This document shows positions 19,165 to 32,444 of a stretch of 64,000 bases of DNA, in pieces. Made by a program: the position numbers and the translations under genes. This stretch comes from Hydractinia symbiolongicarpus (Eukaryota; Cnidaria; Hydrozoa; Anthoathecata; Hydractiniidae): NCBI RefSeq assembly GCF_029227915.1, contig NC_079876.1, positions 13,702,001-13,766,000 on the forward strand, given 5' to 3'. Position 1 is the first letter of the stretch. Each line of letters starts with the position of its first letter. The notes below the pieces were generated by a model. That model saw nothing but the letters and a program-made list of their open reading frames with translations, was not told where the DNA came from and did not search any database.

Positions 19165-20290
19165 TTCAGCGATTTTTTTCCTTAAATGGTTGGAAGTGAC
19201 TTTGCTGGTTGGAAGTAACCAGTGATGGTTGGAAGTAACTCAATCGATTATAAGAAGTAACTTGGAAGTCAATCTGATATTCCGATATTATTTCGGATGA
19301 ATCCTTATGGTTAGAAGTAACATATCATTACAAAAGAACGTGGCTGATCACGAAGATGCGTTGTTTTGTTTAAATGCGATTAAAAATCAGTTCAGAGGTG
19401 GTAAAAATACTGAAGAACTTTTTGCATGCCTTGAAGAAAGAATACAAAGTTAAATGAATAGAGGGCGTTGTGAGTAAGTTAAAGGCTTATATTTATTGTC
19501 GACTAGTTAGTGTGGAAGATGTGGGAAAATTTGTTGCATCGTACAACATAAAAACAAACGAAGCGTTGAGAAAGCTAACACAAACTTATCCGAGCGAAAA
19601 AATGAATGTTCAGCACGTGTTTATTATCGTTGCTAACACAAAACAGGTCCTCAACTTTCAATGAATCCGAAAGTCATATTACTATATATACTGTCATCAA
19701 GCACACTATTAGTTCCTGCTATTTCAAAAGTATCATCGGTAACATTAAAGTTAATTCCCAAATTACACATGAATATCATGACAATAGAAAAAATACGTCC
19801 ACTTATGCAAAAAAAAATTACCTGTGAGAAGTTTTTTCATTCCATCTATTGAATAAAACTATACAAGTATAGCCAACGTATTGTTGGGCAAAATTGTGAA
19901 TGCATATTTTCACATATCGATGTCAAACAACTCTTTAGCAGCCATTGGTACTTCAAGCGGTAAAACTTCTCTCTTTGACTATCGGTAGGAAAAAAGGTGT
20001 ATTAAATATCGCAACTAATCTCCTCTCTTGAAAGTTAAAAAAAATATCACAGCTAATAAAAATCCACGTTAATAACATGCTCAAAACCAAAGAAAAGAAA
20101 CTAAATGAAAAAGGATCGATAGTGCCGAAAATCAGAGTTCATCACGGGTCATTCTTTTTTCTAAGTTACTTGCAACCATCACTGAAAATCCGAATTAGAG
20201 GAAAATTTCTAAGTTATTAATCACAATCGATTGAGTTACTTCCAACCATCAAGGTTACTCACAATCATTTAAGAAAAAAAATTCGCCACG
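19165..20290. mobile_element. Inverted-repeat element with GGTTGGAAGTAAC motifs, decayed
   Basis: The left part (19,175-19,250) carries GGTTGGAAGTAAC three times; its last copy, with TGATGGTTGGAAGTAACTCA (from about 19,223), returns inverted at 20,225-20,260. Poly-T/AAATG blocks outside also mirror each other, so the ends are inverted repeats about 1.1 kb apart. Inside, open pieces at 19,341-19,860 in shifting frames (such as TNEALRKLTQTYPSEKMNVQHV) look like a broken DNA-binding part of a cut-and-paste transposase. The superfamily is uncertain; Mutator-like is a weak guess. Confidence 0.45.
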
Positions 20291-20687
20291 CCGCAACTAA
20301 TCTATAATCTGTCGGTTAAAATTAAAATATTTGGCATGTGATTAAAGTTTTATCCGACAAATATGTTTATCTGATGAAATTTATCTATAAGGATTATACT
20401 CAAAAAGGGCCAACCTTGATTCGCTGGTCTTTCGTCCTCATATAAAACAGACTATTGGTACTGGGTTTGCGGTTGGCGAGGGACGTTTTTTCCAGAAAAG
20501 CAATACAGACGTTGTAAACCAATTGAGACCAAAGTAGGTTGGTTCAAATCAAGTACACATACTGCTTAAATGAACCTTCGCGAGTTGTGCTAACTCAGGC
20601 TGGATTCGGCGTCTTTTAAAAGCCACATACAATATGTTCTATTTGGCTTTTTGTAAAGCAAGGACTCAACGGAACTAATATTGGACA

Positions 20688-20859
20688 CTAGTCGTTGCCC
20701 GTGGAAATATCCACGGGTTCGCCCGTCCTTTAAACTTACCCGTGGCAACAAAGTGGACAAAAATATATCGCATTTGATATTCGTGTTTCCGTAACATGAT
20801 TTTCTAACTCAGCGGGGGTCCGCGCAGAGACAGACAGACGACGGCTATTATTATAGAGA
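20688..20859 (-). mobile_element. Short non-autonomous Helitron, copy 2
   Basis: On the minus strand: TCTCTATAATAATAGCCG start, GTCTGTCTGTC repeats, the GTGGATATTTCCAC hairpin with flanking GGG, and CTAG end. The middle shares AAAATATATCGCATTTG with the large Helitron at 13,668-15,083, so it is a deletion relative of that family. Confidence 0.65.
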
Positions 20860-23728
20860 CCTAATGCATAAAGAGATGGCTAATAGAAATACAACAATTC
20901 ACCATTTATATTATTCTTTCATGCAACTATAAACATTCAAAGTTTCTGCTTTGTTAAGTTGAATTTTAGATTTGTGGCTTTCCATTGTTTCCTGCTTAGC
21001 CGGATTCAGCATTCGGATTCCTATATTTACTTTGTTAAGTAGTTGGAAAAACAATATTATACACCTATTTATAAAGCATGTGTGGTTTATACAATTTGAA
21101 GTCTGCGAAGTGTAAATTAAGTCTTAGACGTCTTTTTAATCCGTCGTATTATAACATCTTATCACCTTTCCACAAAATAACCGTTTATTTGAGAGAGCTT
21201 GTAATTTTTAACTGAGATAGCAAAAACTCTTGCCAAGCTGAATTTCAATTGTTCTGATTATAAGTTTGCGTTCCAGTGCAATTTGCAACATTGTTCAACC
21301 TATCAGTTAAGACAAAAGTATTTTCCTTTATCCGTGAGAAAGTAGTCGCTGCCAAGGAGAAGCAGCTGTTGGATTGCAGTGGGATGGATGGTGGCCATTA
21401 AACCATTTAATAAGCTTAAAGACATGGTGTGCGTTCCAGGATTATTTCCCAAGTCGAAAAATGATTTAAGAAACGATCTGTTGAATTTATATGCATTTTA
21501 CGAACAATTTTCCTCCATCATAGATAATTCGCAGGTAATAAGGGCTTCCTTTAATTTTCTGTTTCAGGGCGAAGACCACAAAAGCAATCTCTATTTAACT
21601 TTGCAATTACCAATTCATCTGCACAATTACGTTACTTAGCAGCTGACATCACGTTTTTAAGGCGGCAACTGATATATAGTCTGGCATCATTTTTCGGAAC
21701 ACGAAGAAGACATGATATAATATTCCATGACAAATCTCATGTGTTCTGCAAATGAACCCAACAGTTGTAATAATTTAATTTTTCTAGATTATTTATCCTT
21801 GCTTATGTTCTTGATGTTGTCGAGCTTACTTTCCTGCATGCAAGTCAGCACCAATAGCTACTGCCACATATGACTATGCTAGTTAAACTTTTTTAAGCAA
21901 TTGTAATTGGTTTTCAGGAGCTTTGATTTCCTGAAAAAAGTTTACATTATTTTATGCACATCGTTCAGCTGAAAATGCTAAGGCACATAATCTTGAGATA
22001 TGCATAGCTACAGCTAGCCACCAAAAATAACGACGGTTTGGGGCTTTAAATAGTTTGTTTTAACACTAAAGCAACCTTAAATACCACATCTGAAAAAACT
22101 GTGAACTTAACCATCCATAAATAATTTCAAATTCAACTTAATTATGAAGCTGGAGGCACTGTTTCACTGCGAGCGCCTGTTTGCTTACAGAACTCGTAAA
22201 ACTTGCCTCGTTTTAAAAATACAGCGTTTCCATTCACGGTAAAATGGATATGGAAATAGCTGTATTGAGACCTCCGAGTCAGTATTGTATCCATCAATTG
22301 TGTCAAAAATGCACGCAAGCTTATACGTTCAGACTGCTCCATTCTGTCTAATTTCAGCCACGCTACTACTACTACAGTAACATGGCGACCATTTTTTTCT
22401 CAATCTGTTGTAGTAACTTTTATTGCTTGTCTCTTTTTTTCATTGTTTTCTGTTTCTGTTACTTTTCTTATTATTTTCTGTTTCTGTCACTTTCTTTTAC
22501 TGTAGCTTCTTACCATTTACGTCGCGTCCAAGTTTATTTATTTCAAACATCTTTTCCTGTACGAATTCTCCATGATGCTGTATCTACGTTTTGGGTTCTA
22601 CTTTCTTCACTATTCAGAAACATTGCTCTATTCTGTAAATAACTAAAGAATTTTCCATAAAAATGGTGGTACATGCACATACGAATATCATATATTATTT
22701 CAGAAGAAGAGCCATTTAGTACATTTATGGAGCTGAAATATAACCGTTATTATTATTATTATTAATTTTTAAAAACGTCATTTTCAAATGGAAGCGTCAA
22801 AGTGTCTTGAATTTGTTGTTTTTACATACGTATTTGTTTTTAACACATATCTCTGTCTATTTAAACTTAAGTGAAACCAAAATAAAATGTTCAGGCGTGC
22901 GTTTGGGCTCAAAATGATCTGATGCCAATTATTTAATTTAATTATAATACGCGACGTTAAAGAACATGGCTTATAATGTTTTAGGTTTGTTGTTATTTTG
23001 CTTTATTCTCTCCCTATATTATCATATGAATAATGTGCAGCACTTTTTGTATGATCATCTGTAGGAGATGTAGTCTTATCGTGTTCGGCAATATATACCT
23101 TCAACACCACCATCGACCTCCATAAGTCCTCATCTTTCTCATTTTTAAGCTTGATTAGTGTCCATATTGATTGCAAAAAACCACGTGAATCATTTGATCA
23201 AATGTTTCTAGTTTTTGTTTGTATTGACAATGTTCAACAGTCGTAAAAAGGTAAGCTTCTGCTTAGATGCCATCGAGTAAATCAGATTTAAAAAAAGACA
23301 GTATAAAAAACAACGAACATACTTTTCTGACTAAGTGTGTCGGTTGGATGCTCAAACACAGGCATGAACTTTCCAGCACTTAAGTGTACGCTTAAAATTC
23401 ATGAGAGGATGGATACCTACAAGGAATGTAAATAATCTCCATGGAGTCATCATTTATAATCGTCATCGTGTATCAAATGTTTTGTGAATCCATAGTTCAG
23501 GTATTAATGGATTCACTAAAATGCACTTTTCATCTGTTCCTACTGTTATTGCTATGTTCACACGCTTCTGACAGTTCCTGCTTTATTGCCCGTAGAAAGA
23601 TGTTTTATAACTTATTTAAAGCTGGCTACAAGACAATGTTTAGTTACCATGCAAGAATCCCCTATTAGTTATTCACAAAATACCAAAGATGAGAGCATCT
23701 TAGATGAACTTCGAAATCTTAGATTGTT
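20860..23728. other. AT-rich non-coding stretch
   Basis: No gene is supportable. A frame at 21,379-21,639 contains a fair splice donor (CAG/GTAATA near 21,533) but no domain. The frame at 22,382-22,642 is a T-rich, Phe/Leu/Cys-rich translation. An ATT run lies at 22,748-22,763. The stretch 20,291-20,687, before the Helitron, is equally empty. Confidence 0.55.
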
Positions 23729-23788
23729 TATATAAAAAGGACGTGGGAGTATTCATTCTCTTGAAAACTTAACTTTTCGAGATATCAG
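23729..23788 (+). promoter_or_regulatory. Candidate core promoter and short first exon
   Basis: TATATAAAAAGG (23,729-23,740) is followed about 30 bases later by a short segment that ends in GATATCAG at a strong donor (GTATGTTTG from 23,789). That is the layout of a TATA promoter with a non-coding first exon. No other promoter is seen before the TIR gene, so this could be its start, with leader exons at 28,492 and 30,945. RNA data would be decisive. Confidence 0.3.
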
Positions 23789-25014
23789 GTATGTTTGTGG
23801 AGATTCAAAATTCTCATTTTGATGATCAATGATGATTTATATATTCCTTGACTTGGCCCAATATTTTTTTTTATGTCATGATATTTCCTTTGCGGAAATG
23901 ACAGTTTTTTTTACAGAACCATTTACTTTCGTTTGATCTGTGCAAATATGACCAAAATTAAACTTTTTTTATTACTTTTTAATATAATCAAACTGTTATG
24001 TAGCGGTACTCACTTTTAAGTTTGTTTTTCTATCTCCATAGAGCACATGTTGACAGAAAAAAAGAATATATTTTCCTATCCCGTTCCCTATAATTGAAAT
24101 TATGTCGAGACAAAGAAGGTAAAACGTTAAAAAGTACATCATTTACAAAAATGCAACAATCCAGCTATCCCTCTCTCTATGTCCTTGGTTTTGTTTTGTT
24201 TTAATTACTGTCTGGTGCTTGAATTCACTGACACTCCGCTGTCGTCCTAAAATTTTTCAATTACAAAACATTATTTCCAGAATTTTCTCGCAAAACATTA
24301 TAGTTTAATGGGGGCATTTATAGCGTTACTGGATTACTATTTGATAATAAATGTCTGCTGGTGTCGTATTGCTTATGTCTTAATTAAATATGTTGCTTGA
24401 CCTCATTTTCGTAGTTGTTAAGATTAAATCTTTCTATTTTCGTATATACTGTTCTTTCTAATCTGTCGTAGAATAACGTCTAAGAGGATGCTTATATGAA
24501 GTGGATTAAAATTTCACATGGCTGTGAAAAGGGCGGCTGTTTATATGAAGTTTCACTTTAGGTTGAATTTAATTTCGGGGGTAACTCTTACAGGACCAAA
24601 TCTTTTGTGTTCGTGACTTTGAAGCATGCGCACTGATCAAAATTTAAAATTTGACGAAAATGAATTGCCACCCACAGTGAGTGAAAGTGATGTAAAGCCA
24701 TGTAAACAAGAAACACACTGCGAATCAAAGTCGGTCAAACTGGTTTATGTGTAAATTGTGTTATATGTGGTTGACACGAGAAGATCGATAAAGATCTATC
24801 AGACATGCTGACCTCATACAGTGGCCAGTAATTAAGTACTTTTATTCTTAATTGCGTACTGACGAACTTAAACTCTCATTTATAACATCATTGGAAATAC
24901 AAAACCATAAAACAGACACAAGTTTCTTTGCAATTAACAAAGTTCTAAAGATAATACCTACACACTGACCATTGACGTCAAGACATAAAAGATGTTGAAC
25001 TTAGACAGTTGTTA

Positions 25015-25490
25015 TTTACTTTCACTTTATTTTCTCACAGTTATTTCGAAATGTATGGTTGACAAGAATACATACAATTACTCATATTGGAGGATAATTA
25101 TTTGGCATTGTTGGGTCTCTGAAAATTTGCCCAAAATTTAACTTTTTTTATTCTGTTTTAAAAGACAATTTTTGAAATGTATGGTTAAAAATACACAAGT
25201 ACTCTTTGTAGTCTTCTTATCCTGGATAATTGCAATATTCGAATACGTCTGTTTAAACGCCATTCTTAGCAAATGAGATATTATTGTTAAGAAAATGAAA
25301 AGGATTAACGAGAGTAGAGTTTTCCCTTTATTTTCTCACAGTTATTTCGAAATGTTTGGTTGAAAATACACACAATTACTCTTTGTAGTGTAATCACCTT
25401 CTCATACAAAGTTTTTTTTATTTTATTTTTTTATCTTGGCTAAATTACAATACTCTTAGAATACGTCTGTTTGAACGCCATTTAAATTCA
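25015..25490. repeat. Three diverged local copies of an approximately 150-200 bp repeat
   Basis: TTTTCTCACAGTTATTTCGA occurs at about 25,030 and 25,330; TGAAATGTATGGTT and ACTCTTTGTAGT recur between them; GAATACGTCTGTTTAAACGCC near 25,240 matches GAATACGTCTGTTTGAACGCC near 25,460. Blocks keep the same order, as in an old local duplication. Confidence 0.6.
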
Positions 25491-25859
25491 TAATATATTC
25501 TTTATAATTTAGTCTTAAGATAATACAAAATTCACGTAAATTTACCAGGTGAAATTTCTGCAAGAAATTCATCTGTAGCTTCTCGCAGCTACCATTTATG
25601 TTGTGTAGACAAATAATGATAGAAAAGCAATTTTGTGACGTTAACGACTTGCCAAGACGGATGTTTTTCAACTTTTCTATTTTTTTCTCAATTCCTTAAC
25701 TGTTGTTGTATGGCGGGAATAAAATAGGGCGTTACTGTAATTGACGCTTCATGTTTTTTTAGGTTAAATTGAACTTACTGATTTTATTTCAGTCTAAAGG
25801 TTTAAGATATAATTTAATTTCTCTCACGGAACTTTTGTGCCAACATAATAAACAAAGAG

Positions 25860-25970
25860 AACTTATTGTGCATGCGCACAAGCACATGAACTGTCGCACA
25901 ATGCTACCGCGCATGCCTACTTAACTACAACGCCTATTTCAAAGCCTATAGCGCATGCGCAGTTTTGACA
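25860..25970. promoter_or_regulatory. Cluster of GCATGCGC palindromes
   Basis: GCATGCGCAC, CGCGCATGCC and GCGCATGCGC lie within about 100 bases in otherwise AT-rich sequence. NRF1-type promoters carry this palindrome in animals. A possible donor (AAAAG/GTAATG) lies about 160 bases on, near 26,127. It is an alternative start for the gene downstream, or simply CpG-rich chance. Confidence 0.3.
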
Positions 25971-28264
25971 AAATTTAGATGAAAAACTCATGCAAAACAC
26001 GACGCCTTCTCATTGCGTTTTGAAATCGCGTAAAGGCTAGATACCTAGTAGTTCAGTTTTAACAAAAAAAGACGGAAGATTGAAAGATTGATTTAAATTG
26101 AAAGACGTTTTTACTGATTGTTAAAAGGTAATGCTTCTTTGTAAACAAAACATTTTTGTTACTGTCTACTGTATGACTCTCAAGAAGAAACAAACATAAT
26201 TTTGGTGTTAAGAAAATAGAATTTTTCTCCCTTTAAAAAATGCATGCGACGTTTTGTTATTACACGCTTTTTACTTGTGTAAGAACTATACTTTATATCT
26301 CAAATGTAAATATTCTAAATAATTTTAAGTGTGCTTCAGTACTTTTAGTTTAGTACATTAGTTGTTTAAAAAACTATGTTTATCGTAATGTTCACAATTT
26401 GTGCAAACCACATACAATGATGCATTGCCATACCTTTTTAATTTAATAAAATAAGTTAAATAGACAGGCTGCAGCATATAGCATTAAAAAAAAAAGTTTA
26501 TGAAACGTTTTGTTTTTGTGAAATGTCTTACCGCCTTGTATTTTTCAGCCCTCTTTACTTTGTCTTTTTTTCTTCAACCAAGGCGACTTTGATCATGGTT
26601 ATATAGGATGAAATAAAAACAGCACAAAGGAGATAAAACATAAAACCAAGACCACAAGTTTTGAAATAAACTTTTTCTTTGATTTGCTTAGCAACTGAAT
26701 TGCAATTTTTTTTGAATAGCATATGATTTTAACCTTTATCATTATGGAAATAAATATTACACATTTAGTGTGTGTTTCACATACATAGTTTTAGACCTGC
26801 TGGACATCTAAATAATTCAGAACTTTGTTTTGCTAACTTCTTTTAATTTAATTCTGAATGCCATGGTGGTTCAATTATCCAGCTTATTTTGACCTCACTG
26901 TAATTTTTTCTTCAGGAGTCATGTTTGATTCAGTTCTGATAAAGCTCATTGAGTAGCCTTTAAATTTTATACGAACAAGGAGGCTGAAAATGGCTAAAAC
27001 AACAACGAAAAAGGAACAATATCAAATTTAAACTGTTTTTATTCCTTTTTTCTGGTAAAATAAATCCAACGTGGTGATTCGTGCTTTTGTAATGTATTTT
27101 TTTTTTTTTTTGATTTTTTCAAGGACGGAGTAGTTATGAATAATATGTTGTTGCGGCATGAAATGTTTAGAAAATGGATGTGAATTTTATATTCTTCAAG
27201 TCAGAATGTCATCACATTGAGGAAAAACATTAACCTAAACATATTGTGACTTTTACTTAAAGATCTTATTACATTGTTTGACCACAGGGCTAGTTTTCTC
27301 CTCGCAATGCACTAACCATTGGCTAAAAGCCAAATCACATGACTGTCTGACCTAGAATATGTTAGAAAAGCAAACTATAAATGTAAATACAAAGTGCAAA
27401 GTCCAAAACTCCTGTCATATTTGTCTTGTGATGTGCTTAACATAATTAAACGAAAGTGTGAAAATATTTACATTCCAATCAAGAAAGTCAACAAAAAAAT
27501 TTTAGTTTCTATGATGTATGTCTAGATGTATAAACAATCTACTTAATTTTTTAATTTAACCATTTTTTTAAAATATTTATTAGCAGTAACCATAGAGATA
27601 CATGAAGAGAAAGAAACACAACACGATAATTTCTATTCAAAGTCCCATTGCTTAAGCAGAAAATGCGGAGGAGGCGTGACACTGGATTCCAGTTCTTTTT
27701 TCTATCAAAACAACTAATCACTAATTCTTAATCTGTAATAAGAATAATGTTGACAATTTTACCTAAAAAAATTGAGGAAGTAAATAACTGTTCCATTGAA
27801 TTCTTCCAACGTAACACGAAAATGTCACATCCGATATAGCTATTCTTATACAATTGTTCCTAAATTTTATCTTCAATCAGAAATTAACTAATCACACAAT
27901 TTTTATTTTCTACCCAAAAAATCAGCAGGCTTAAAAAATATCATTAGGCTCCAATAATAAAAAAAATTTCAAGATCAAAATCAAGACAAAAGAAAACAAT
28001 TTATTTTGATTTTGAACCACAATTTAAGGATTTTATAGAGTCACCTGGATTTAGTTATTAGTCTCAACTCTACAAGCTTGTAACACTAAGAACCTACATG
28101 CTCAAATAGACGTAAAAACAGTGATCGAGAAACATGTGCAGAAAATCTTAACTCTTATAAAAAATGGTGATGAATAGCACAACTTCGTCACATTGTACAT
28201 TATTCAAATAAATTTAAATTTTTTCTTTTATAAGAGAAAGAATTAAAATTGTGTTATTTTCTAG

Positions 28265-28398
28265 TCTCTATAAGATTAGTCTTGTGTCAATTAGGTCATG
28301 CTACATCATACACGAAATCTTCAAGCTATAACTTACAAATTTATCGACTTGTTGTGCTGGCGATATTCTGTGGCTTTTGCACGGGGGCTAACAACTAG
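28265..28398 (+). mobile_element. Possible degenerate short Helitron
   Basis: It starts TCTCTATAAGATTAG and ends GGGGGCTAACAACTAG, matching the ends of the Helitron family in this window but with a poor terminal hairpin and no GTCTGTC repeats. The length is about right for the short copies. Confidence 0.35.
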
Positions 28399-28491
28399 TC
28401 TATCAAATAAGATCATATATATCTAAACCAATTTACCTTGTATTTTTCTACTTATGATTTCAATTGTTTACGTTGTTTTTCTCTTTTGTAG

Positions 28492-28519
28492 ATCCTGTGA
28501 CAAAGATTTCTGCTTGCAG
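28492..28519 (+). other. Exon-like 28-bp segment
   Basis: A pyrimidine-rich tract ending in TTTTGTAG comes before it and CAG/GTAAATGG follows, so it has good acceptor and donor signals on both sides. It has no long frame. A non-coding leader exon of the TIR gene is one explanation. Confidence 0.3.
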
Positions 28520-30944
28520 GTAAATGGCTAAGTATATTTAAAATATTTTAATTATTATTGGCCTCGTGTAACTTTTATCTACGCATGCACTCTTTTTAAG
28601 TAACCTATTTGTATTAAACCAAGTATTAAGAATTCTAAAATATAAGTAATAAAGCCTTCACTATTACAGCTTTTTTCCCCTAAGAAACATTTAGAGAGAC
28701 ATGATTTTAAAGAAAAAATTGACTTAACTTCAAATTTAACCAGCCAATACAAATGAGCATTTAAATTTTTATACAAAAAGTTATTCTGAGAAGTTTGTTA
28801 ACACACAGTATGTATTGTAAAGAGCTTGGAACTCTGATCAAAATAAGGTATATAAACATGTATATTTAAGGAACAGAGAAGGAGATACATACGTTTTAAA
28901 ATTTTGCTGGCGTCAGCAAAGTCAAGTCCTCGTTTTCAAGTTAATTGGCCTCAAAGTTGTAAGTGCACGTTGAATTTCTGTCTAATTGAAGAAATGGCAC
29001 TTGCAAACTTAATATTTACATGGTAAATTACCCTTCCATGGAATCACATAAGCAACTTTTGTAACTCGGACCAAGAAAGTATCAAAAATTCTAGACCACT
29101 GTTATTTTTCTCTATTTTACAGACGTTACTGTTCTTTACTTGTTGTTTGTTAATTACTTACTTGAGAAGGTGAAATTCATATTTGCATTTACTATTCGTG
29201 CTGGGGGACGGTGCTGATTCAGGCTCTGCTCTTAAACTTTTTTAATACTTTTTTATGTATTCATAATTACACCTTCAAATTTTTCAGAACTTTTCAAAAC
29301 TTTTATTTTGCTTTATTTTCCAAAACCAATTTCTTTGAATTATGCCGAAGCTTTATGTGACTTCTTAGTTTATATTGTTTTATTATTTTGTATTTCTATT
29401 ATTATTGTTACTAAATTCATCTCAATTATATAACATTCAAAATCGTTAACAAAGTTCAAAGTTTGTGCTTTCTTCCATATGTCACTAAATTTGATGACGT
29501 CATCACCAAAAATGTTGACGTCGCCAATTTTTTTTTCACCAAATTGTTTATAAATACCTGGACAACACTTGTGATAAGTTTCAAGTCAAACGGACAACAA
29601 TTATAGAAATTACACGGAAGGGGTGGGGGTGATTTTTAAATGCGTCGTATTTCTCAGGTTATTATTAGGTTAATAAAATTAATAAGGATTTATGGTTTTC
29701 TTTATGATATTGCACTAATTTCTGAAAAAAAATATTAACAAACTTTTTTATGTTATTGCTACAAATACAACGGTTAACCGAATGACAAAACCCGGCTTAA
29801 GAGAGTTTGCAAACATTTTTCAAGCCTAAAACACTAAATTATTATTACTAAAATATTTTCCATCTAAATTATGTTCCCATCTTTCAACTGGATTTTATTA
29901 TCTGCCTTACTTTTTATCGGTTAGCTTGCATCCTCTGATATATTAACAGGAAAGAAATTTTGATTCTACGTAACAGAACATTAACATCTTTTTAGAATAC
30001 AAGAGGCTGCACGAGATCATTAATTAATACAGTGCCAGAAAATAGCATTACTTACGCCAATGTATTTAAATGATAAGATCTTTGACAGTGAGTGTCAAAG
30101 TTTAATAGAGTAAACATATTAGCTGTCGGCATATTTAATAAAAAATACACACTGAGTAACATGAGAAAATCTAAGTTACCTACGCTGTGAAACATAAAAT
30201 AATCTCACATAACTCAGCTATCCTGCTGTGTCATAAGAACAATCAGATTTTAATAATAAATAAACTTTTATTACAGCAGTATCGCTGAGTTTGAGAGAAC
30301 AAAAAAAAACAATTTGTTTTTTCTTAACATTTTTTCCAATAAATTCAGAAAAAAACATACATTACCTCAAAATCTACAATCTTGGTCGAGATATGTTGAG
30401 ACAATACAGCTAATCTAAAACAGATTCCACAGCAACCGTTTAAATTTATTTTTAACGTTATAGTCAAGCATTCCTGACCTTTTTCTACGCAGTGAAGTTG
30501 CTAATATTACAATCACTTCCGAAGAATTAGCATATATAACAATTAATTGGCATTGAAAAAAAATAATTCTTAGTTTGCATTATTTCCCTCCAAAATGTAT
30601 AAAAATAATTCTTAAAATAACTTTACTGATAATTTTCCCTCCAAAATGTATAAAAATAATTCTTAAAATAACTTTACTGATAATTTTAGGGTTAGCTGTT
30701 ACAGGTTATATCTTCTTCCTTAAAGCTTATAGCTATCTAGCATTGCGTCATGTGACAGTAGTGGTCTTGCCGTTATTAAGGGTTGCGGTTTTACGGAACT
30801 TTATGATAAGAATTTCACTATAAAACCGTCGAGATTAAACTTTCTGAAAATCTGTAGGAGGAGAGTGATTATTAGAAAATGTAGTGAACATCGAGTATAA
30901 CTATCTCGTACCCAGGACTAATATCTTTTGTATTATTTTTTCAG
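28520..30944. other. AT-rich non-coding stretch
   Basis: No gene is seen. A 51-bp unit (starting near 30,586, with CCAAAATGTATAAAAATAAT) is duplicated exactly in tandem up to about 30,687; the frame at 30,575-30,823 merely runs through it. Confidence 0.6.
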
Positions 30945-31133
30945 GATATATTGGTTGGAAACGAGGTTTTAATTAAAAAGGCTCATAATACTTTCATAGT
31001 ATATAATACTATTAAATTGATTCTCTAAGAGAGATCAAAAGAAATTCCTTGTGAGCATCGAGCCATTAAATATTTAGAGGTATATTGCATTAACGAATAG
31101 CAACTCCAAGCAGAAGAAAGAGGCTGTTGACAG
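30945..31133 (+). other. Exon-like 189-bp segment
   Basis: It is bounded by TATTTTTTCAG and GACAG/GTAAGG, both close to consensus. No open frame runs through, so if it is an exon it is non-coding leader. It lies 3.6 kb before the acceptor at 34,716 that precedes the TIR start codon. Confidence 0.35.
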
Positions 31134-32444
31134 GTAAGGTTGTTTGTACTATACGTAAATTATACTAAACCTTAAGGCGTGAGTATACAAAAAAGGTGTG
31201 ATATTTTAAAATGCTTTTAATTCACCAAAACTTTATTTTGATATATTAATGTAGATATTTTTAGAAAGCCTATATGATTACCTATATAATGCTATAAAAA
31301 TTATTAAGAAAAAATAAAATTTGAAGGTTTAATAGACACGAAAAAAATACAAATGCGATTTCTTTTACAAAACTAATAATTTCTCAAGTTTGCTGTTTGC
31401 TTTTTTGTGATCACAAGACATTGATCTAAAAACGCTTTTTTAATTTTTTCTTAATGTTTTTTACTTTTGGAGTTATTTAGTATTAAAAATTTTTCCACAA
31501 TAACTCGCGTTCTACTCATTCTCAAGAAATAAAAAAAAGCTTTTTTAGATCAAACATTCCTCTCCACGCTAAGCGTGCTCTCCACCTCACATTCTTTATA
31601 GTTTTGTAAAAAAGATTTAAAACGTAAGTGATACTCTCTTAAAAATTTAACACTGTGAAAAAGAGCTTTTAAGTTTCTCACAGAAATCTTATACTTCTGC
31701 ATGATAATTGCTTACTATGGTAACGACTATTTGTTAACAGGTTTTTTTTACATCTTATGTTTATGCTGCACGTGTTCTCTCACATTCGCAATTATACACA
31801 GTTGAGTATGAGTAAAACAAAACAAACTGTAGAAACAAAACTCTGTTCGACTAGTGCTAGCTTGGTGATCGGCGGTAGAAACATTTTGCTTTAATCTTCT
31901 TTTAGCTGGCAGGTCAAATATTTTTGTTTTGGATTTTCTTCTTTCTTTTGATGATATAAAAGCTTTATGACGATAGGACATTTTTATTCGCTGTTAACTT
32001 ATAAACTGGTTTTGCCATGTTTTTCACAGTAAATTATATTCAGCTTTGGAAGACAAAGAAGAAAAAGAAAATATTCTTATGGGAAATAGGAGAAAAACTT
32101 CAAAATAATCTTGGGGGATAATAATCTATTCTAAATACATTTTTTAAAAAATATTTTTGCACCATTTTAAAGCGCAGATCTTTTTTTATCTAATCACTTA
32201 AAAAAATTTTTTTTAGAAAACAAACCATTTTTTCGTATACTCACGCCTTAAAGACATAAACTACAAAAAACAATTAAGGTAGATTAAGTTGTTTTTACCT
32301 CTTGACTATTTCACTTTTTCCATCAACATGAACACAATTTTTATACCTTAACTCTTTAAAAAAAATCATCCCTATACCAAATTATGATAAAAAATAGACA
32401 AAATATGGATGTTATTTATTTTAAGGATACTGTAATGCACGTTT
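31134..32444. other. AT-rich non-coding stretch
   Basis: No gene, RNA gene or clear repeat. The minus-strand frame 31,981-31,748 has no domain. It would be intron if the leader-exon model for the TIR gene is right. Confidence 0.55.

Larger units (their letters stand above)
23789..28264. other. Non-coding stretch with diverged repeats
   Basis: It contains the local repeats at 25,015-25,490 and the GCATGCGC cluster at 25,860-25,970 (listed separately); otherwise plain AT-rich sequence. The minus-strand frame at 25,671-25,456 overlaps the repeat and is taken as chance. If the TIR gene starts at 23.7 kb, this would be its first intron. Confidence 0.5.

Noticed and set aside
21379-21639. 86-residue frame with a possible donor
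   Set aside because: No recognisable domain and no matching acceptor or next exon.
22382-22642. Phe/Leu/Cys-rich 86-residue frame that looks like a membrane protein
   Set aside because: It is what T-rich sequence translates to; no conserved feature and no splice or promoter context.
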